In this document: positions 8,191-16,228 of the stretch, piece by piece
Layout of the letters: each line of letters opens with the position of its first letter
Numbering within the stretch: position 1 is the first letter of the stretch
Source: Prevotella sp. UBA2742
GTDB lineage: Bacteria > Bacteroidota > Bacteroidia > Bacteroidales > Bacteroidaceae
Assembly (NCBI GenBank): GCA_002353485.1
Contig: DEJS01000017.1
Coordinates: 47,333 to 111,332 of the forward strand
DNA length: 64,000 bases
Reading direction: 5' to 3'
Made by a program: the position numbers and the translations under genes
The notes under the pieces: generated by a model
What the model was told of the DNA's origin: nothing
Database searches by the model: none
The model's input: only the letters and a program-made list of their open reading frames with translations

Positions 8191-8246
8191 ATCCCTCGTC
8201 AACGTGGCGAGCCCGGCTTTTCTATACCTCGTCAACGTGGCGGGCC
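8185..8246 (-). repeat. Tandem duplication over the stop codon of the ABC permease gene
   Basis: Two near-identical copies (about 8185-8213 and 8218-8246, offset 33 nt) differ at only a few bases. The second copy encodes the last residues ARHVDEV and the stop of the permease gene. The first is a non-coding echo just past the stop. Confidence 0.7.
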
Positions 8247-9475
8247 TGACGGTTGTGGCGCAGGAACTGCAGACGCTCCATGGCATGCTTGCGAGCTTCG
8301 TAAATCTGGAAACGATACACGCCGACAGCAAGCAGGAAATAAGCACCAGCCTGAATCCACAAAATACGCAATTCTGGTAGTACGTCGCCCAGACTGCACC
8401 CCATCGAGTTCAGGCGAATATAGGCCCGTGCCCCGAAGGTGCTCGGAAACAGCCAGCTCACTCCCTGCCAATAGCCTGGAATATTATTCTGTGGCCACGA
8501 CACACCCGTCATAAACAGCAAAGGCACCGAGATGAACACCACCAAAAGCATCACATTCTCACGATACTTCACCATACACGACACCAACATGCCAAAGAAG
8601 ATACAGGCCAGCACATAAGGCAGCATCAGCGCCATCAGCGACCATCCCGTAGCCAGCTGCGGGAAGTGGAACAGACGCGGCACACCGGCAGAAAGCCAAG
8701 CACTCATCACGGCAAATATCATAAAGTAGCACATCGACTTCCCCAGCACAATAGGCAGGGTGGCCGAATAGCGCGTGTCGCTAAGAGGAACCAGCATACG
8801 GTACGGATTCTCGTCACGCGCCGTACCTGCCGACAGGCCAATACCGAGCACCAGCGTCTGCTGCAGGATAAGCATCAGCACCGCAGGCAATATTCCTGAG
8901 CCGTAGCCTCCGGCAGGACTAAAGATAGGAACCTCGTCGACATCCAGCGGCTTGGTCTGTATGGCAGCCTCACGCTTGGTCCACGTGCCGCCCACTTTCT
9001 TCTTCAGTTCCGTACCCATCTCCATCGTCACCATCTGAGCCGTCTGGAAGACAGCCTTGTACGTCAGCATCAGGCTCATGTCACAGTACACGCTTACCCT
9101 ACCCTGTCGCATGCCATAGGTATCAGCCTCAAACGACGAAGGAATCAGGTAGACGCCCTTCACCAGCTGACGGCTTACCAGCGACTTGGCCTCGTCCAAA
9201 TCCTGGGCATAGAACTTGACGTGCACGTCGGGCGAGGCATCACACATGCGGATAAACTGTCTCGACAGCTGCGAGTGCGACTGGTCCACGACGCACACCG
9301 GCACATCGCGCACCACCTCGTTATTATATATCCACGAGTACAGCAACGGATAGGCTATCGGCACCAGCACGAAGAAGATAAGCACTCCCTCGTCCTTCAC
9401 CACCCGCATCATCTCCTTACGCCAGATATTGCAGACAGTCAACAAGCCCTTATATAGATTATGGAATATAGACAT
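8222..9475 (-). CDS. ABC-2 type permease, efflux operon (distal)
   Basis: An inner-membrane permease of the ABC-2 family (YhhJ/YbhS/YbhR type). One N-terminal membrane segment (IFFVLVPIAYPLLYSWIY, about residues 32-49) precedes a periplasmic domain beginning DVPVCVVDQSHSQLSRQF. Five or six C-terminal segments follow from about residue 210. The 417-residue length fits. Its first 17 nt overlap the upstream permease gene, so the two probably form one heteromeric channel. It is last in the five-gene minus-strand operon, which contains no ATP-binding subunit. The exported substrate cannot be told from sequence. Confidence 0.88.
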   Translation of the reverse strand: MSIFHNLYKGLLTVCNIWRKEMMRVVKDEGVLIFFVLVPIAYPLLYSWIYNNEVVRDVPVCVVDQSHSQLSRQFIRMCDASPDVHVKFYAQDLDEAKSLVSRQLVKGVYLIPSSFEADTYGMRQGRVSVYCDMSLMLTYKAVFQTAQMVTMEMGTELKKKVGGTWTKREAAIQTKPLDVDEVPIFSPAGGYGSGILPAVLMLILQQTLVLGIGLSAGTARDENPYRMLVPLSDTRYSATLPIVLGKSMCYFMIFAVMSAWLSAGVPRLFHFPQLATGWSLMALMLPYVLACIFFGMLVSCMVKYRENVMLLVVFISVPLLFMTGVSWPQNNIPGYWQGVSWLFPSTFGARAYIRLNSMGCSLGDVLPELRILWIQAGAYFLLAVGVYRFQIYEARKHAMERLQFLRHNRQARHVDEV

Positions 9476-10628
9476 ACGTCAGCATTGCATTCTTAATCTT
9501 CTTGATCACCAGCCATGGCAGCAGCATGAAAGCCGCCAGGGCCGCAAAGTGGAACCACGCCTCCACGAGCGGATAGCCATTGAACACACACGTCTGGTAA
9601 ATCATCCAGTAGTGGCGCAGCGGGAAGAGCCACGACAGCGACTGCAGCGCACCGTCCATGCCCATGACAGGAAACGCCGAACCGGCCATCGAGATGCTCA
9701 GCACAGCCCACAGCGACGAAATACTCATCGACATACGCAACGAGGGTATCAGTCCGAAGGCAAAGATGCCAAAGCCCTGCGACGCCAGCACCTGCATCAC
9801 GCCCAGCAGCACCAGTAGCCACGGCGACCCGAAGTGCGGAAACCCTAAGTGGTAGAAAACATACCACTGGTAACCGAACACGATGGCCAGCCATATCACC
9901 ATCTGGGGCAGGAACTTGCCGGTGACAGCCACCAGGATATTGTTGTCGGCCATCTCCAGCCATTTCTTCGAAGTATTAAATTTTAGCTCCGTACCCAGCG
10001 AATAGCTCGAAATGAGAAACATAAACAACATCAGGATGCCCGGCACCATCACGGTCGTCAGGTAGACGTTATAGTCACTCCACGGGTTGGCTATCTGGTG
10101 CAGGTCCACCGCAATGGGCTGCAACGCCGCCTGTATCTGGCGGTCGGTAAGCCCCCTGGCCCTCATCATCGCCTGACCCACTGCTGCGGAACCCAGCGTG
10201 GTAATGGTCTTCAAGTCCTTCATCACCATCGAACCCGCAGCTAACGTCGTGTTGGAATAATAATACGACACCTTAGGCTGGCGGCTGGCCAGCAGCTTTT
10301 CGGTAGTGCCCTTGGGAATATACAGGAAACCGTATATCTCGTTGCGCTGTATGGCCTCGCGTGCCTCCGACATACTTGGGTAACGCGCCACCACCTTCGA
10401 CATCTGGAATCCGTCCAGACGCCGTGTCAGCGAACGGGTGGTCGACGTGTTGTCCAAGTCTACCACACCCACAGGCAGACTTACGGGCTGGCCCTCGTCC
10501 AGCATCGAGGTGAAGAAGAATATCACCAGGATGGGGAACAGCACCATACAGAAGCGGTAGATGTGATTCTGTCGCAGAATCATCAGCTCCCGCAACATAA
10601 TTTCGTATATCTGCCTTATATACTTCAT
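9459..10628 (-). CDS. ABC-2 type permease, efflux operon (proximal)
   Basis: This is a paralogue of its neighbour with the same plan: a membrane segment near residues 25-42 (FCMVLFPILVIFFFTS), a periplasmic domain starting with LPVGVVDLDNTSTTRS, and a C-terminal membrane bundle from about residue 195. The 389-residue length fits. It overlaps the HlyD-like gene by 4 nt and the following permease by 17 nt, indicating tight translational coupling. With the adaptor and TolC-like channel it should form a tripartite exporter across both membranes. Confidence 0.88.
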   Translation of the reverse strand: MKYIRQIYEIMLRELMILRQNHIYRFCMVLFPILVIFFFTSMLDEGQPVSLPVGVVDLDNTSTTRSLTRRLDGFQMSKVVARYPSMSEAREAIQRNEIYGFLYIPKGTTEKLLASRQPKVSYYYSNTTLAAGSMVMKDLKTITTLGSAAVGQAMMRARGLTDRQIQAALQPIAVDLHQIANPWSDYNVYLTTVMVPGILMLFMFLISSYSLGTELKFNTSKKWLEMADNNILVAVTGKFLPQMVIWLAIVFGYQWYVFYHLGFPHFGSPWLLVLLGVMQVLASQGFGIFAFGLIPSLRMSMSISSLWAVLSISMAGSAFPVMGMDGALQSLSWLFPLRHYWMIYQTCVFNGYPLVEAWFHFAALAAFMLLPWLVIKKIKNAMLTYVYIP

Positions 10629-11608
10629 TTAATAATTAATGACATTCCCGGACGCAGGCCCTCGAATTTCTCCACGGGACGGGCCTTCACCTCAAAGGTC
10701 TTCAGGTCGTACTGTCCGTTGGCCTTCGTGGCCTTCCAAACGGCATACGAGCCCATGTCCTTCATGTAGTACACCTTCATCTCTATCTCCTTGTCGAAGG
10801 CCGGCACAAAGGCCTTGAAGGTCTTGCCTATCTCCATGCCGTTCAGCTGGTCCTCGCGGACGTTGAAGGTGCCCCACATATCGCTCATCACGGCCACGCT
10901 CATAATGGGGCTACCGGTACCCACCAGCTCGCCCACCTTGGGGAAGATGTCGGTCACCTCGCCCTCCATCTGGGCCACCTGTACCGTCTCGTGGATGTAG
11001 CTGTTCACCTCCTGTACGGCACCGCGGGCACGTCCCACCTGTGCTGCTGCCGCCAGCTTGTCTTCGCGGCGCGCACCGTTACGGGCCATGTCATACTGAC
11101 TCTCGGCAGCCTTGTACTGGGCCTCCATGGCCTTGTAGCTGGCATACACCTCGTCGCGCTTCTGCGCACTGACGACGCCCTCGTCGAACAGACGCTGAAT
11201 ACGCTGGTACGACTTCTCCGCTATCTCCAGTCCGGCCTTGGCCTGCTGCAGCACGTTATAGGCACCGCGTATCTGCTCCTCGCGCGCACCGTTCTGCGCC
11301 TTCTGCTCTATGGCGGCGGCAGCGTCCTCGGCGCTACGGGCCTGCTCCATCTTGGCACGAACCTCAGGGGCATCCAGAATGGCCAGCGTGTCGCCCACCT
11401 TTACGTAGTCGCCTTCCTTCACGCGTATCTCCAAGATACGCCCGGGCACCTTACTCGACACACGGTATTCAGTCACTTCCACCTGCCCTTGTATGAGTTC
11501 GGGGTCGCGCCCCAGGGCAAAGAATCCTATCAAGGCCACCAGGGCCACCACTGCTGCGAATCCGATGATTGCATACAGGATATTAGCATGTTGCGTTTTT
11601 GCTGACAT
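10625..11608 (-). CDS. HlyD-family periplasmic adaptor
   Basis: A membrane-fusion protein linking the permeases to the outer-membrane channel. I chose the ATG at 11608 (MSAKTQHANILYAIIGF). A longer frame to 11710 would overlap the TolC-like gene and has no family similarity. One membrane anchor spans about residues 10-29. A biotinyl-lipoyl-like half domain follows (VSSKVPGRILEIRVKEGDYV), then a coiled-coil hairpin (about 75-190) and the second lipoyl half with a beta-barrel domain ending in GLRPGMSLIIK. The start is 8 nt past the stop of the TolC-like gene. Confidence 0.93.
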   Translation of the reverse strand: MSAKTQHANILYAIIGFAAVVALVALIGFFALGRDPELIQGQVEVTEYRVSSKVPGRILEIRVKEGDYVKVGDTLAILDAPEVRAKMEQARSAEDAAAAIEQKAQNGAREEQIRGAYNVLQQAKAGLEIAEKSYQRIQRLFDEGVVSAQKRDEVYASYKAMEAQYKAAESQYDMARNGARREDKLAAAAQVGRARGAVQEVNSYIHETVQVAQMEGEVTDIFPKVGELVGTGSPIMSVAVMSDMWGTFNVREDQLNGMEIGKTFKAFVPAFDKEIEMKVYYMKDMGSYAVWKATKANGQYDLKTFEVKARPVEKFEGLRPGMSLIIK

Positions 11609-11616
11609 AATCTTCT

Positions 11617-13122
11617 CTATTGTAATACGCCAAGAGCCTTCTTCAGGTTCACCTGGCTTAGTTTGACATCTATTTCGGCGTCTATCTTCTGCGACTGGGC
11701 CTGCAGCCATGCCGTCTGAGCCTCCATAACGGTGGTAGACGAAATGACTCCCTCACGGAATCCCAGCGTTGCCGTACGCAGGTTCTCGTAGGCCTTCTGC
11801 ACACTGCTCTGGGCCATCGTAAGCTTCTTCTGGGCCTCTTCCACACGGAAGGTGCTCTGGTTCACTTGCAGTTCTATCTTCTCGCGGGCCTCCGCCATTT
11901 GCAGTTTGGCAATGGCCGTAGCGCCCTTCGAGGCCCGTACCTTATAGGCCACGTCGCCCCAGTTCCAGATAGGCACACGCACCATCACTCCTACATTCCA
12001 CACACCGGCCAGCTTACGTTCGAAGCCGTTGAACAGGTTAGGGTTCGACACCATGTATCCACCCGTCAGCAGCACCTGCGGCAGGTTGCCCGCCTTCAGG
12101 ATGTTGGTCAGCTGGCGGCTCATGTCCACCATGTTCTGCAGCTGCTTCAGCTCGGGCCGCGTCTGCGCCACCTGCTCCATGTCCACCTGCTGCTGAACGG
12201 CTTCTGTGCCCAGCTCTTCCGACTCCTCGTCAGCCAGTGTCACCTGCTCGTTCAAAGGCAGTCCGCACAACTGACACAACAGCATCTTCGACAATACCAG
12301 GCCATCGTCCACCTTGGTCAGCGTCATCTCGGCCTCGTTGACCTTTACCGAGACGCTCAGTCCCTCCGAGCGCGTGGCCACACCCTCGCGAATCATCTTC
12401 TGTACGTCGCTGTCCAGCTTCTTCAGCAAGTCCAGGTATCCCTGGGCCAGCTTCTGCTTGTGGTGCAGCGACACCACCTGCCAGTAGGCCTGGTCAATGC
12501 TGTATAGGGTAAGCTGCCGCTTGGCCTCTGCCGAGTTGGCGGCCAGCTCCTCGCCCAGGTCGGCCATCTTGTTCATGGCAATGATGGCACCGCCCATGAA
12601 CACGGGCTGACTGAGCATCACCGCACCCGCAAACATGTTGCGCGTGTCGGTATGCAGGGCGTCTACCACCCGGCCTCCTAAGCTGTTGCCCACACCGGCC
12701 AGCGGGGCCAGGCTGCTGCCCAACTGCTGCTGCAGTGCTTCTGGGGTAATGCCTATTCCGCCCAGCGCCTCCCATAGGCTCTGAGGCAGCTGCCCCATCG
12801 CCGTGCCCGCCTCCTGGCCGATGCCCGAGGCGATGTTCGTGCCCAGATTCGACAGATTCGACTTCTGGTCGTCGGTAAGCAGCGAAATCTCCTTACTCGT
12901 CCACACGTAGCCACCCACAGCGCTGACGTGCGGCAGGTACTTAGTACGAGCCGACTTGCGCATGTTGGCGGCCACCTCCTGCTTCACGCGCGCCACACTC
13001 ATCTGTTTGTTGTTGCGCAGCGCCATAGCCCGGCAGCTGTCCAGCGACAGCAGCCGCTGCGCCGCCGCGGGTTGCACCAGACCGGCAGTCAGCAGGAAGA
13101 GTCCTATGATTCTGTTTCCCAT
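11617..13122 (-). CDS. TolC-family outer-membrane efflux protein
   Basis: An outer-membrane exit duct. A signal peptide (residues 1-21, ending AAAQ) precedes two repeated long-helix regions. The motifs LDSCRAMALRNN near the mature N-terminus and VRVPIWNWGDVAYKVRASKG near residue 400 are typical of Bacteroidetes TolC proteins. The 501-residue length is normal. A Gly/Leu-rich insertion (about residues 85-150) in the first half is longer than usual. Only 3 nt separate it from the upstream coiled-coil gene. Confidence 0.93.
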   Translation of the reverse strand: MGNRIIGLFLLTAGLVQPAAAQRLLSLDSCRAMALRNNKQMSVARVKQEVAANMRKSARTKYLPHVSAVGGYVWTSKEISLLTDDQKSNLSNLGTNIASGIGQEAGTAMGQLPQSLWEALGGIGITPEALQQQLGSSLAPLAGVGNSLGGRVVDALHTDTRNMFAGAVMLSQPVFMGGAIIAMNKMADLGEELAANSAEAKRQLTLYSIDQAYWQVVSLHHKQKLAQGYLDLLKKLDSDVQKMIREGVATRSEGLSVSVKVNEAEMTLTKVDDGLVLSKMLLCQLCGLPLNEQVTLADEESEELGTEAVQQQVDMEQVAQTRPELKQLQNMVDMSRQLTNILKAGNLPQVLLTGGYMVSNPNLFNGFERKLAGVWNVGVMVRVPIWNWGDVAYKVRASKGATAIAKLQMAEAREKIELQVNQSTFRVEEAQKKLTMAQSSVQKAYENLRTATLGFREGVISSTTVMEAQTAWLQAQSQKIDAEIDVKLSQVNLKKALGVLQ

Positions 13123-13125
13123 TCT

Positions 13126-13992
13126 CTATTTGTTAAAAGTAAAGTTCCTTTGTCCTATGGCCTGTCCGTCACAGAAGATGCTCACATTATACTGGCCACC
13201 GCCCAGGTATTCGCCTACGGTCCAGTACAGCATCAGCGACGTCTCCTCGCCCGTGTACTCGATGTCTTTCTTCATCGACCAGGCCAGCTGCTTGCCGCTG
13301 TAGGCAAACGTGCCGCCACCGTCTAGCACCTCGCCCTCAGGGGTCGTCACACGGACGTACACGGTGCGCACGCCGTTCGTGGCCGTCACGTTCTTCGTGA
13401 TGGTGAACCCCACGCCCAGTGTCTTGGCATGCTTCATGTACTTCTCCGTCTTACCCTTCTTGTTCAAGGCCGACAAGGTGATGTTGGTAGCGTCCAGCTG
13501 GGCGGCAATGGCCACCTTCTCCGACAGCGACGCCTTCTGCGTAGCCAGCTCCTGGTTCTGCTGGTTGCTCTGCTCCAGTTTCGCCCTCACGCTGTCGTTC
13601 TCGTCCTGCAGCGACTGGTTCAGCCGGTTCAGCGAGTCTATCTGTATCACATACGAGCGCAGCACGGCACGCACCGTGGCCAGCTCCTTCTTCAGACGCG
13701 TTATCTCGGCGGCATCGCTGGCATGCGTACGCTTCAGCTCTTCCAACAGCTTCTGCGTGCGCTCCTGCTCGGCGGTCAGCTCGGCTATCAGACTGTCGTT
13801 CTTGATGTAAGTCTTCATCTCGCTGTACTGGGCGGCGAAGTTCTGATACTCCTTCTCCATCTCCTGCTTGTCCAGTGCAGCCAGCTCCTGCATGTCGCGG
13901 TTGGCCTGTTTCTCCTGCATCAGGCTATAGCCCAGAAAAGCCATGCCACCCAGCAAAAGAACGATGACGGCGGCTGATATTTTCTTATTCAT
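13126..13992 (-). CDS. Membrane-anchored periplasmic coiled-coil protein heading the export operon
   Basis: The 288-residue protein has an N-terminal membrane anchor (residues 5-25), then a long heptad-rich coiled coil (about 27-165, many Gln, Glu, Lys and Leu). A C-terminal beta-rich domain follows (about 185-288) with GVGFTITKNVTATNGVRTVYVRV and a YLGGGQYNVSIFCDG motif. I do not recognise a named family. It is first in the operon, three nt before the TolC-like gene. A structural or energising part of the exporter is possible, but this is inference from position only. Confidence 0.8.
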   Translation of the reverse strand: MNKKISAAVIVLLLGGMAFLGYSLMQEKQANRDMQELAALDKQEMEKEYQNFAAQYSEMKTYIKNDSLIAELTAEQERTQKLLEELKRTHASDAAEITRLKKELATVRAVLRSYVIQIDSLNRLNQSLQDENDSVRAKLEQSNQQNQELATQKASLSEKVAIAAQLDATNITLSALNKKGKTEKYMKHAKTLGVGFTITKNVTATNGVRTVYVRVTTPEGEVLDGGGTFAYSGKQLAWSMKKDIEYTGEETSLMLYWTVGEYLGGGQYNVSIFCDGQAIGQRNFTFNK

Positions 13993-14020
13993 AACATCAC
14001 GCGATTACATAAAACGCATG

Positions 14021-14051
14021 CAAAGTTAGTTTTTTTCTCTGAAATAACCAA
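14021..14051 (-). promoter_or_regulatory. Promoter of the five-gene export operon
   Basis: On the minus strand TTGG (14048-14051), 19 nt, then TAACTTTG (14021-14028). The start codon is 29 nt further on. Confidence 0.75.
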
Positions 14052-14056
14052 GAAAA

Positions 14057-14088
14057 CTTGCAAATTTAGAATTAATTCACTATATTTG
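14057..14088 (+). promoter_or_regulatory. Promoter of DUF4492-cydA-cydB
   Basis: CTTG (14057-14060), 20 nt, then TATATTTG (14081-14088). It is divergent from, and only a few bases away from, the export-operon promoter. Confidence 0.7.
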
Positions 14089-14120
14089 CGGCAGAATTAA
14101 CGCATCATTCCGTGCCGCCT

Positions 14121-14342
14121 ATGAACAAGAACAGCATCCTTTACCGAGCGTACGACCTTTACGCCGACGGCTTTCGCAACATGCGTCTGGGTCGCACCCT
14201 GTGGGCCATCATCCTCATCAAACTATTCATTATGTTTGCCATCCTCAAGGTATTCTTCTTTCCCGACTTCCTGAAGCAGCACGCCCCGGAAGGCCATGAG
14301 CCCGACTACGTGGCCACCGAGATAATAGACCGCGCCCAATAG
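14121..14342 (+). CDS. DUF4492 small membrane protein next to cydA
   Basis: The 73-residue protein has one membrane segment (about residues 27-47, WAIILIKLFIMFAILKVFFF) after a conserved N-terminus ILYRAYDLYADGFRNM. This matches the DUF4492 family, found in Bacteroidetes directly before cydA. By analogy with CydX it may be a small subunit or assembly factor of the bd oxidase, but that is inference. I prefer the ATG at 14121 over a GTG at 14112. A nonamer array fills the gap to cydA. Confidence 0.85.
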   Translation: MNKNSILYRAYDLYADGFRNMRLGRTLWAIILIKLFIMFAILKVFFFPDFLKQHAPEGHEPDYVATEIIDRAQ

Positions 14343-14351
14343 CGCCCCCAC

Positions 14352-14420
14352 CCCACTCCACCCACAACACCCACTCCACCCACAACACCCACAATACCCA
14401 CAATACCCACCCCACCCACA
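14352..14420 (+). repeat. Nonamer array (CCCACNACN) before cydA
   Basis: About seven and a half units of exactly 9 nt (CCCACTCCA, CCCACAACA, CCCACAATA) fill the gap between the DUF4492 gene and cydA. The sense strand is C-rich. The same unit is found inside three genes of this window. Confidence 0.85.
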
Positions 14421-14451
14421 AAAAAATTTACTAAAAACCCCTAAAACGCTT

Positions 14452-16071
14452 ATGGAAAACCTCCTTCTAAACATCGACGCCGGCTCCATCAACTGGGCCA
14501 GAGCACAGTTCGCCCTGACGGCCATCTACCACTGGCTCTTCGTGCCGCTGACGCTGGGACTGGCCGTCATCATGGCCCTGTGCGAGACCTGCTGGTACCG
14601 CACGCGCAAGGCCGCCGTGGCACAGGGCACCACCCCCGACCCCTTCTGGCGCCACACGGCACAGTTCTGGCAGAAGCTCTTCGGCATCAACTTCGCCATG
14701 GGCGTAGCCACAGGCATCATTCTGGAGTTCGAGTTCGGCACTAACTGGTCGAACTACTCCTGGTTCGTAGGCGACATCTTCGGGGCTCCGCTGGCCATCG
14801 AGGGCATCGTGGCCTTCTTCATGGAGTCCACCTTCGTCGCCGTCATGTACTTCGGATGGAAGAAGGTGTCGCCGGGCTTCCACCTGGCGTCCACCTGGCT
14901 CACCGGACTGGGCGCCACCATATCGGCATGGTGGATACTGGTGGCCAACGCCTGGATGCAGCACCCCATAGGGTGCGCCTTCAACCCCGACACCATGCGC
15001 AACGAGATGGTCGACTTCTGGGCCGTCGCCCTGTCGCCCTTCGCCGTGGGCAAGTTCTTCCATACCGTCATCTCGTCGTGGATCATCGGCGCCGCCTTCG
15101 TGACGGCCGTCTCCTGCTGGTACCTCATGAAGCGCCGCGAGGTGCGCCTGGCCACCGAGAGCCTGCGCATTGCCGTACTGACAGGCCTCATTGCCTCGCT
15201 GGGAGCAGCCTTCACCGGACACATCAGCGGACAGCAGGTGGCCCAGTACCAGCCCATGAAGCTGGCCGCCATGGAGGGACTCTACGACGGCGGCACAGAC
15301 CAGGGCCTGACGCTGGTGCCCTACGTCAAGATGCCGTACGCCCTGAGCATCATGGCCACCGACGACCCGCACGGCTACGTGCCCGGCATCAACGACCTGC
15401 TGAACGGCTACACACGTCCTGACGGCACCAGCGAGCCCTCGGTACAGGAGAAGATACAGCGCGGACAGCAGGCCATCACCTCGCTCGCCGCCTACCGCAA
15501 GGCGAAGAAGGAAGGGGCCGGCCAGGACGTCGTCAAGGCCCATCTGGCACTCGTCACCGAGAACATGCCCTACTTCGGCTACGGCTACGTCAAGGACCCG
15601 GCGCAGGTGGTACCCAGCGTCGCCGTCAACTTCTGGGCCTTCCGACTGATGGTGGGACTGGGCTGTCTCTTCATACTCTACTTCGCCGTCATGGCCCTGC
15701 TGCTCTACCGCATACCTTACCTCAGCGTCATCACCCGACGGCTGCTGGCCGCCGTGGGACTGCTGCCCGAGACACATGCCGACGACCACCGCATCAGCGG
15801 ACTGCCCGACTGGCACTACTGGCTGGCCGTGCTGCTGGTGCCACTGGCCTACGTCGCCTCCGAGAGCGGATGGCTCGTAGCCGAGTTCGGACGCCAGCCT
15901 TGGACCATACAGGACATGCTGCCCACCTGGGCCGCCGTCAGCGACATCAGCGGCAGCTACGTGGCACTGACGTTCTTCATCTTCCTCGCCCTCTTCACCC
16001 TGATGCTCGCCGTAGAAATCAGCATCCTGCTGAAGCAAATCAAGAAAGGGCCCGAGTACGCTAAAGAATAA
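14452..16071 (+). CDS. cydA: Cytochrome bd ubiquinol oxidase subunit I
   Basis: CydA carries the haems b558, b595 and d and oxidises quinol with reduction of oxygen to water. It works at very low oxygen, as in nanaerobic Bacteroidetes. Landmarks are ARAQFALTAIYHWLFVPLTLG with the N-terminal haem-ligand His, KLFGINFAMGVATGI, GWKKVSPGFH, and a GHISGQQVAQYQPMK stretch. The 539-residue length is normal. The shadow frame on the other strand is long because of high GC and is not a gene. The 157-nt gap to cydB holds a 16-unit octamer array. Confidence 0.98.
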   Translation: MENLLLNIDAGSINWARAQFALTAIYHWLFVPLTLGLAVIMALCETCWYRTRKAAVAQGTTPDPFWRHTAQFWQKLFGINFAMGVATGIILEFEFGTNWSNYSWFVGDIFGAPLAIEGIVAFFMESTFVAVMYFGWKKVSPGFHLASTWLTGLGATISAWWILVANAWMQHPIGCAFNPDTMRNEMVDFWAVALSPFAVGKFFHTVISSWIIGAAFVTAVSCWYLMKRREVRLATESLRIAVLTGLIASLGAAFTGHISGQQVAQYQPMKLAAMEGLYDGGTDQGLTLVPYVKMPYALSIMATDDPHGYVPGINDLLNGYTRPDGTSEPSVQEKIQRGQQAITSLAAYRKAKKEGAGQDVVKAHLALVTENMPYFGYGYVKDPAQVVPSVAVNFWAFRLMVGLGCLFILYFAVMALLLYRIPYLSVITRRLLAAVGLLPETHADDHRISGLPDWHYWLAVLLVPLAYVASESGWLVAEFGRQPWTIQDMLPTWAAVSDISGSYVALTFFIFLALFTLMLAVEISILLKQIKKGPEYAKE

Positions 16072-16076
16072 CCCCC

Positions 16077-16204
16077 CGAGACCTCGAAGCATCGAGACCT
16101 CGAAGCATCGGAACGTCGAAGCCTCGAAGCCTCGAGACCTCGAAGCCTCGAAACATCGAAGCATCGAAGCCTCGAAACATCGAAACATCGAAACCCAGAA
16201 ACAT
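16077..16204 (+). repeat. Octamer array in the cydA-cydB gap (16 units)
   Basis: Starting 5 nt past the cydA stop, 128 nt divide exactly into sixteen 8-nt units. Most are CGAAGCAT, CGAAGCCT, CGAAACAT or CGAGACCT. Phase is kept without a single indel. This is the longest array of the family in the window. Confidence 0.92.
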
Positions 16205-16228
16205 CGTCCCCCAAAAAACCAAAAAGCT

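Noticed and set aside
14467..16188. Long open frame (573 codons) on the minus strand opposite cydA
   Set aside because: It lies fully opposite cydA and reads through the octamer array. The composition is Gly/His/Gln-rich and shows no domain.
16077..16204. CRISPR array
   Set aside because: The unit is 8 nt with no unique spacers, and no cas genes are present. The same applies to the 9-, 11- and 22-nt repeats.
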